Positions 22,452-26,589 of a stretch of 26,589 nt of DNA are shown here, in pieces (position 1 is the first letter of the stretch; each line of letters begins with the position of its first letter). A program made the position numbers and the translations under genes. The stretch covers positions 1 through 26,589 of the forward strand of contig JBFFGE010000045.1 of NCBI GenBank assembly GCA_041557595.1. The letters run 5' to 3'. The stretch is from JAOTYV01 sp041557595. Its GTDB lineage: Bacteria > Pseudomonadota > Alphaproteobacteria > UBA8366. The notes below the pieces were generated by a model, which ran no database searches, was not told the DNA's origin, and saw only the letters and a program-made list of their open reading frames with translations.

Positions 22452-22517
22452 TACTCGTGGGCGCCGAAGGCGCACTGCAAACTCTTGGAGCCGCTGTTTA
22501 ACTTAACGCTTGCGTGA
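22452..22517 (+). pseudogene. Remnant of an acyl-CoA dehydrogenase 3' end
   Basis: In frame before a TGA (22515-22517) the sequence reads APKAHCKLLEPLFNLTLA. The intact dehydrogenase at 20537-21664 ends APKEHRKALEPLLKLTPA followed by TAG. Twelve of the last 20 residues match, and about two thirds of the bases. Going upstream, a TGA interrupts the frame at 22449-22451 and similarity fades. It is either the leftover tail of a third dehydrogenase gene or a duplicated end of the intact one. Confidence 0.7.
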
Positions 22518-22525
22518 GAGGGCGT

Positions 22526-22945
22526 TCAGGCGCCGTATTTCCGCCGCATGCGGTCGAAGGCGTGGCGGGTCAGTTCTTCGAGTACTTTAAGATCGATGTC
22601 TTCTAACTTATTGATATAGAGGCAAGAGACGCCGGTCTTATATTTGCCGAGCCGGCTCATCAGGTCGTCGTATTGGTCGAAGCCCGGCATGATGTAAACT
22701 GTCAGCGCCTGCTTCCGCGGCGAGAACCCGGTGATGAACCAGTCGCCTTCGCGCCCGCTTTCGTATTTGTAGTGATACTTTCCGAAGCCGACGATGTTGG
22801 CGCCCCACATGACCGGGTCAAGCCTGGTAATCCGCTGCATCATGTCGAGCACGACCAAACTGTCCCGCCGCCGTTTTTCATGGGCGACGGCGGCAAGAAA
22901 ATCATCGACGCTGGCGTCGGTCGGCCGGGTTTTCAAGGTCGCCAT
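22526..22945 (-). CDS. DUF1801 domain protein
   Basis: The protein is 139 aa, starting at ATG 22945 (MATLKTRPTDASVDDFLAAV). A longer frame to 23134 runs back into the PhzF gene and is unlikely. VDDFLAAVAHEKRRRDSLVVLDMMQRITRLDPVMWGANIVGFGKYHY and FSPRKQALTVYIMPGF are characteristic of DUF1801 (YdhG-like) proteins, and the C-terminus ends in LEELTRHAFDRMRRKYG. The family is small, soluble and of unsettled function, related to iron-carrier frataxin-like folds. It starts 20 bases after the PhzF stop, so the two probably form an operon. Confidence 0.9.
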   Translation of the reverse strand: MATLKTRPTDASVDDFLAAVAHEKRRRDSLVVLDMMQRITRLDPVMWGANIVGFGKYHYKYESGREGDWFITGFSPRKQALTVYIMPGFDQYDDLMSRLGKYKTGVSCLYINKLEDIDLKVLEELTRHAFDRMRRKYGA

Positions 22946-22965
22946 GGGTCCGACCGAATTCCATC

Positions 22966-23811
22966 TTAAAGTGTAAGGACCCCTTCGATCATAATTTGCG
23001 TCTCGCCACCGATCAAAATTCTTTTCGTGCCGGCGGCGTCGGGTCGAATGAAAATGCGGCCGTGACGATCGATCTTCGTGCCCTGTGCGACCACGATGTC
23101 CGAGGGCAGCCGGCCGCCATCCTCCATCCAACACGCGATGGCCGCATTCAAGGAGCCCGTGATCGGGTCTTCGCTCATCCCGCTGGAAGGGGCGAGCATG
23201 CGCACTTCATAGTCGCATTCGTTTCCCGGCGGATGCGCGCCGATCAGTCCGATCGAATTGAACGCCGGCCATCGGACGCGCAAGGAATCGACCGCCAGGA
23301 CGTCTTCCGCGGTTTTCAACTCCAGCACTTGCCATTCGGGCCCGTTGTCGAGTTTTGCGGTTCGGACGACGGCGTTCGGGTCTATCGCCAACGCGGTCAC
23401 AATGGCCTCAAGATTCTCATCCGGCAGCGGTTCGATACGCGTCGGCGGCGCGGCGAAGGCGGGAACGCGTCCCGCGATATCGATCTCCACGATTCCAACG
23501 CCGCATTCCTGCCGGACGATGCCGTCTTGCTTGGGCGTGCCGCCGATGTGCAGCCAGGCGGCGCAACTGCCCAGTGTCGGATGACCGGCGAACGGCATTT
23601 CGCGCGTCGGGGTCAGTATTCTGACCTTGTAGTCCGCGTCCGGGTGTGTCGGCGGATACAGAAAAGTCGTTTCGGCCAGGTTGGTCCATGCCGCGAAACT
23701 CTTTAGCGCTTCGTCGGTCAGGCCGTCGCCGTCGATCACGACCGCCAGACCGTTGCCTTTCGTCGGCGTCGCGGTGAAAACGTCGCACTGAATGAAACGT
23801 CGCTCCGGCAT
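22966..23811 (-). CDS. PhzF family isomerase/epimerase-like protein
   Basis: The protein is 281 aa, preceded by GAGGA before ATG 23811. It has the two-lobed PhzF pattern: FIQCDVFTATPTKGNGLAVV at the N-terminus, the catalytic glutamate E47 in NLAETTFL, PFAGHPTLGS at 73-82, and the second-lobe motif SGMSEDPITGSLNAAI. In PhzF itself the fold isomerises a chorismate-derived intermediate; most homologues act in unknown or detoxification reactions. No other phenazine genes are present, so a phenazine role is unlikely. It is upstream gene of a probable two-gene operon with DUF1801. Confidence 0.92.
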   Translation of the reverse strand: MPERRFIQCDVFTATPTKGNGLAVVIDGDGLTDEALKSFAAWTNLAETTFLYPPTHPDADYKVRILTPTREMPFAGHPTLGSCAAWLHIGGTPKQDGIVRQECGVGIVEIDIAGRVPAFAAPPTRIEPLPDENLEAIVTALAIDPNAVVRTAKLDNGPEWQVLELKTAEDVLAVDSLRVRWPAFNSIGLIGAHPPGNECDYEVRMLAPSSGMSEDPITGSLNAAIACWMEDGGRLPSDIVVAQGTKIDRHGRIFIRPDAAGTKRILIGGETQIMIEGVLTL

Positions 23812-23878
23812 TTCACGTCCTCAACAAAAAGGTGTTTAAGCCCGAATTTTTGAATCTAGTGTGGTGGGGGGCGTCGTT

Positions 23879-25135
23879 CTACCCCCGCACCACCGGCGCG
23901 ACACGCGGCTGCTTGGCACTGTTCAGCCCGACCACCAACAATCCGCTGGCAGCGAGGCCGTAAAGCGCCAGCAGGCCGCAGACGGCTTCGACTGAAAGTC
24001 CGGCATCCATCAACACGCCCATGATCACCGGGCCGAGCGCCGACGCGAACACCGATAGGGATACGGCGAGCGAGCGGATCGCGCCGAGGTGGCCGGTGCC
24101 GTACATCTCGGCCCAGAGCGCGGTGACCGCAGTATAGCTAAGGCCGCTGGTCAGGCCGATCAGCAGCAGGTAGGGCCAGACCCAGACCTGGTCGTCGAAC
24201 GCCCAAACGATCAGCAGCCCCAGGATCATCGGCAGGAGGAAGGCCGGCAGGACGCGGGCCGCCGTGATGCGGTCGATCAGCGGGCCGGCGGCGAGCGATG
24301 CCAGCACGATACCGCCCGCGAAGACCCAGTAGCTGCCGGTCAGCCAGGCGGCGCTCCAGCCCTTGACGGCGGCGATCTCCAGGTGATGGAAGAACAGCGC
24401 CGTGCTGATCAGGGACGGGGCCAGGACGGCCGGGAGCAGCATGTAGAAGCGGCCGTCGCGCAACATCTGTTTGCGGGACCAGGAACTTATGGCGGGTTCG
24501 ACGCGGCCCTGCTGTTCGTGCTGCTGCAGGTGCTCTTGGTGGCGGATGTCATGATTGCGCAGCAACCACCAGATGCTCGGCAGCAGGAAAACCGCGAGCA
24601 GCGCCGCCATGGCCCCGTAGGTTGCGCGCCAGCCGATCGCCGCGATTGACAGCACGGCAATCACCGGCAGGATCGCCTTTCCGGCCGAAAAGCCCATCGA
24701 GGCGAGCGCCAGCGCCTTGCCGCGGTCGGCATGAAAATAGCGCGCCGTCGCGGTCGTGCCGGTGTGGCTGGCAAGCCCCTGGCCGGTCTGACGCAGCAGG
24801 AAGATCGCAAGGATCAGCAGCGGCGCCGACGGGACCGCCGCCATGAACGCGGTGGCGACGATCAGCGCGGCGCAGACCAGCGTCGCATAGCGGCGCAGGC
24901 TCATCCGGTCGATCTGCTGTCCGGTCCAGGGCAGCACCGCCGCGCTGGCCAGCGTGCCGGCCATGTAGATGGCGCTCCACGACGTGTGGCTGAGTCCGAA
25001 TTCGCCGCGCACCGCCGGTCCGAACACGCCGATGAAGAAGGTCTGTCCCACGCTGGAGACCGCGGTCATGGTGAAACCGAACGCGAGGAAGCGCTTGTTG
25101 TCGAGGGCGAGGCGAAGGTAGTTGGTCAGGAGCAT
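23879..25135 (-). CDS. MFS transporter, monocarboxylate-porter/OFA-like
   Basis: The protein is 418 aa with about 12 hydrophobic helices and a central hydrophilic loop (RNHDIRHQEHLQQHEQQGRVEP, about 193-214) separating two six-helix halves. The loop-2/3 segment GQQIDRMSLRRYA is the MFS motif A region. The N-terminus carries FFIGVFGPAVRGEFGLSHTSWSAIY, which resembles MFS members of the oxalate/formate and monocarboxylate type. It probably moves an organic acid or metabolite across the inner membrane. It ends 67 bases upstream of the PhzF start on the same strand. It is divergent from the DHA2 transporter across 211 bases of DNA where I could not fix a promoter. Confidence 0.9.
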   Translation of the reverse strand: MLLTNYLRLALDNKRFLAFGFTMTAVSSVGQTFFIGVFGPAVRGEFGLSHTSWSAIYMAGTLASAAVLPWTGQQIDRMSLRRYATLVCAALIVATAFMAAVPSAPLLILAIFLLRQTGQGLASHTGTTATARYFHADRGKALALASMGFSAGKAILPVIAVLSIAAIGWRATYGAMAALLAVFLLPSIWWLLRNHDIRHQEHLQQHEQQGRVEPAISSWSRKQMLRDGRFYMLLPAVLAPSLISTALFFHHLEIAAVKGWSAAWLTGSYWVFAGGIVLASLAAGPLIDRITAARVLPAFLLPMILGLLIVWAFDDQVWVWPYLLLIGLTSGLSYTAVTALWAEMYGTGHLGAIRSLAVSLSVFASALGPVIMGVLMDAGLSVEAVCGLLALYGLAASGLLVVGLNSAKQPRVAPVVRG

Positions 25136-25346
25136 CGACGCCGTATATCACCGGACGCCGCCTCGGACCAGCCGTGCGGGCGTTGCGGATTGCGACGCGC
25201 GCGAGCCTCATACTTCGACGTCGCTCAGCATGCGGCTCGAAAGCGGGGCTTGGTGGCTGCGCTGTGCGCCGGATCGACGTAACATGGCGATAACGTGAAC
25301 CCGATACGCGTGCGTGACAGGGCGCGAGCCCGACGCGGGAGGCATT

Positions 25347-26589
25347 GTGCCGGCGGAAACCTATGATCAGCTACATGCCCGATATGGCGAGCCCTATCGG
25401 TGGCTGCTGACCGTCGGCGGTATGCTCGCCTCGTTCACCATGGTGTTTTCCGGCACCATCGTGAACGTCGCCGTGCCCGATGTGATGGGGGCCTACGGCG
25501 TCGGCCAGGACAAGGCGCAGCTGCTGTCGACCGCGTTTATCGCCACGATGACGGCGAGCCAGCTGCTAAACACCTGGTTCGTGCATACCTTCGGACAGCG
25601 CTATGCGTTCTGTATCCTGCTGGTGGTGTTTTCCGTCGGCGGCCTGATTTGCAGCGTGTCGCAGACGCTCGACCTGATCATCTTCGGCCGCGTCATGCAG
25701 GGCTTTGCGTCGGGCATTATCCAGCCGCTCGTCATGGTCACGCTGTTCCAGATTTTCCCCAAGGAGCGGCGCGGGACGGCGATGGGGATCTACGGCATGG
25801 GGCTGGTCTTCGCGCTGGGGCTCGGGCCGGTCATCGGCGGCATCACGGTCGATACACTGGGATGGCGGGCGATATTCTATGTGCCGGCGCCGCTGGTGGT
25901 GATCGCCTTCTTCATGGGACTCGTCTTTATGCCGTCAGATCGCGACGCGGGCCCGCGCACGCCGTTCGATTGGACCAGCTATGGCCTCTTGTGCGTCGCG
26001 CTATATTGCCTGATTTCGGGGATTTCCAACGGTCAGCGGATGGGTTGGGCCTCGGACGAAATCGCCCTTCGGCTGGTCATCGGCATCGCGGCCGCGGTGG
26101 GCTTTACCCTCATGCAATTGCGCGAGGGACCGCGGCTGCTCGATTTCACCCTGTTCCGGAATGCCAGGTTCGCCTCCGCCATCGTCGTTGCCTTCGTGTT
26201 CGGCATGGGCAATTTCGCGATGACCTATGCGGTCCCGGTCTTCGGTCAGATCGTACAGGGATACACCGCCACGGTGGCGGGCTTCCTGCTGCTGCCCGCC
26301 AGTCTCATCCTGATGGCGGTGTTTCCGCTGACCGGGCGGCTGGCCGATCGCGTGCCGCCGCAATTTCCCATCATGGGCGGCCTGATCGTGTTCGCGGCGG
26401 GCGTCTACCTGATGGCCGGCGCCGACGTGAACACGGTGTTCTGGACCTTCGCCTTCTTCGCCATTGTCTCGCGCGTCGGCATGGGGTTCATCAATCCGCC
26501 CCTGATGGCGTGTGCGCTCGGCGCGCTGCCGCCGGAGCGACTCAACCAGGGATCGGGCACGATCAACTTCTTCCGCCAGCTCGGCGGCG
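25347..26589 (+). CDS. DHA2/EmrB-type MFS exporter (3' truncated by window)
   Basis: The frame starts at GTG 25347, after GGGAGG with a 4-base gap, and stays open to the window end (414 residues). The next in-frame ATG (25422) would lose the cytoplasmic N-terminus. MLASFTMVFSGTIVNVAVPDVMGAYGV is the first helix and motif D1 of the 14-helix drug:proton antiporters. FGRVMQGFASGIIQPLVMV and FPKERRGTAMGIYGMGLVFALGLGPVIGG (motif C) follow. Such EmrB-like proteins export lipophilic compounds, usually with an EmrA-type adaptor; no emrA precedes it. The C-terminal helices are beyond the window. Confidence 0.92.
   Translation, partial: MPAETYDQLHARYGEPYRWLLTVGGMLASFTMVFSGTIVNVAVPDVMGAYGVGQDKAQLLSTAFIATMTASQLLNTWFVHTFGQRYAFCILLVVFSVGGLICSVSQTLDLIIFGRVMQGFASGIIQPLVMVTLFQIFPKERRGTAMGIYGMGLVFALGLGPVIGGITVDTLGWRAIFYVPAPLVVIAFFMGLVFMPSDRDAGPRTPFDWTSYGLLCVALYCLISGISNGQRMGWASDEIALRLVIGIAAAVGFTLMQLREGPRLLDFTLFRNARFASAIVVAFVFGMGNFAMTYAVPVFGQIVQGYTATVAGFLLLPASLILMAVFPLTGRLADRVPPQFPIMGGLIVFAAGVYLMAGADVNTVFWTFAFFAIVSRVGMGFINPPLMACALGALPPERLNQGSGTINFFRQLGG

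Noticed and set aside
22235..22480. 81-codon minus-strand frame upstream of the coiled-coil gene
   Set aside because: No ribosome site or recognisable family. It overlaps the FNR-like promoter and the dehydrogenase remnant.
1..26589. CRISPR array, tRNA, rRNA, complete insertion sequence or prophage genes
   Set aside because: No regularly spaced repeats, cloverleaf, rRNA sequence, transposase or integrase was found.

Overview
The window is GC-rich (by eye about 60-65%) with long spurious antisense ORFs. Its gene content is typical of a free-living alphaproteobacterium, probably Rhodospirillales-like: PilJ-domain and PDC sensors, a methylcitrate-type lyase, family III CoA transferases, LLM flavin oxidoreductases, and many short palindromic dispersed repeats. 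The assignment is inferred from style and gene content; there is no rRNA or other marker gene.

Layout. (1) 1-2429: a sensory block on the + strand, with the tail of a hybrid-type histidine kinase, an exported PDC/Cache-like protein and an exported PilJ-N-like protein. (2) 2490-5290, minus strand: a membrane fatty acid desaturase, a methylisocitrate lyase-like enzyme and an AT-rich small membrane protein. (3) 5341-21664: a catabolic region for acids, ketones and aromatics. It holds a family III CoA transferase divergent from a UbiD decarboxylase, a Baeyer-Villiger monooxygenase of the 4-hydroxyacetophenone monooxygenase type, two LLM flavin oxidoreductases, an amidohydrolase-2 hydrolase, a TauD/TfdA dioxygenase, an Old Yellow Enzyme homologue and a pair of acyl-CoA dehydrogenases. 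A surface-antigen-like protein and a tandem universal stress protein lie inside it. (4) 21665-25135: a small coiled-coil gene with an FNR-like promoter, then PhzF, DUF1801 and an MFS transporter. (5) 25347-26589: the start of a DHA2/EmrB-type exporter that runs off the end.

The intergenic DNA is the most unusual part. Two related elements (about 10269-10391 and 12778-12901) each carry, on the minus strand, a matching TTGTTC/TATAWG promoter, a 5' hairpin that stays paired despite substitutions, and a GC-rich hairpin followed by a U-rich run. I read them as two copies of a small-RNA gene of about 90 nt. Two other intergenic stretches preserve the last 20 or so codons of a neighbouring gene family: an LLM oxidoreductase tail at 11465-11540 and an acyl-CoA dehydrogenase tail at 22452-22517. 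Each remnant, with its intact counterpart, brackets a small stress-type gene.

At least four other repeat families sit between genes. These are a GTCATTCC-type REP (3 copies), a CTTCGTCAAGCTCAGG-type palindrome, a TAGAGCAAATCCC element (2 full copies and a partial one, the full copies starting at the upstream stop codon), and a TAGATCAACCTGC palindrome (2 copies in opposite orientation). There is also a 99-bp MITE-like inverted repeat. I found no tRNA, rRNA, CRISPR array or complete insertion sequence.
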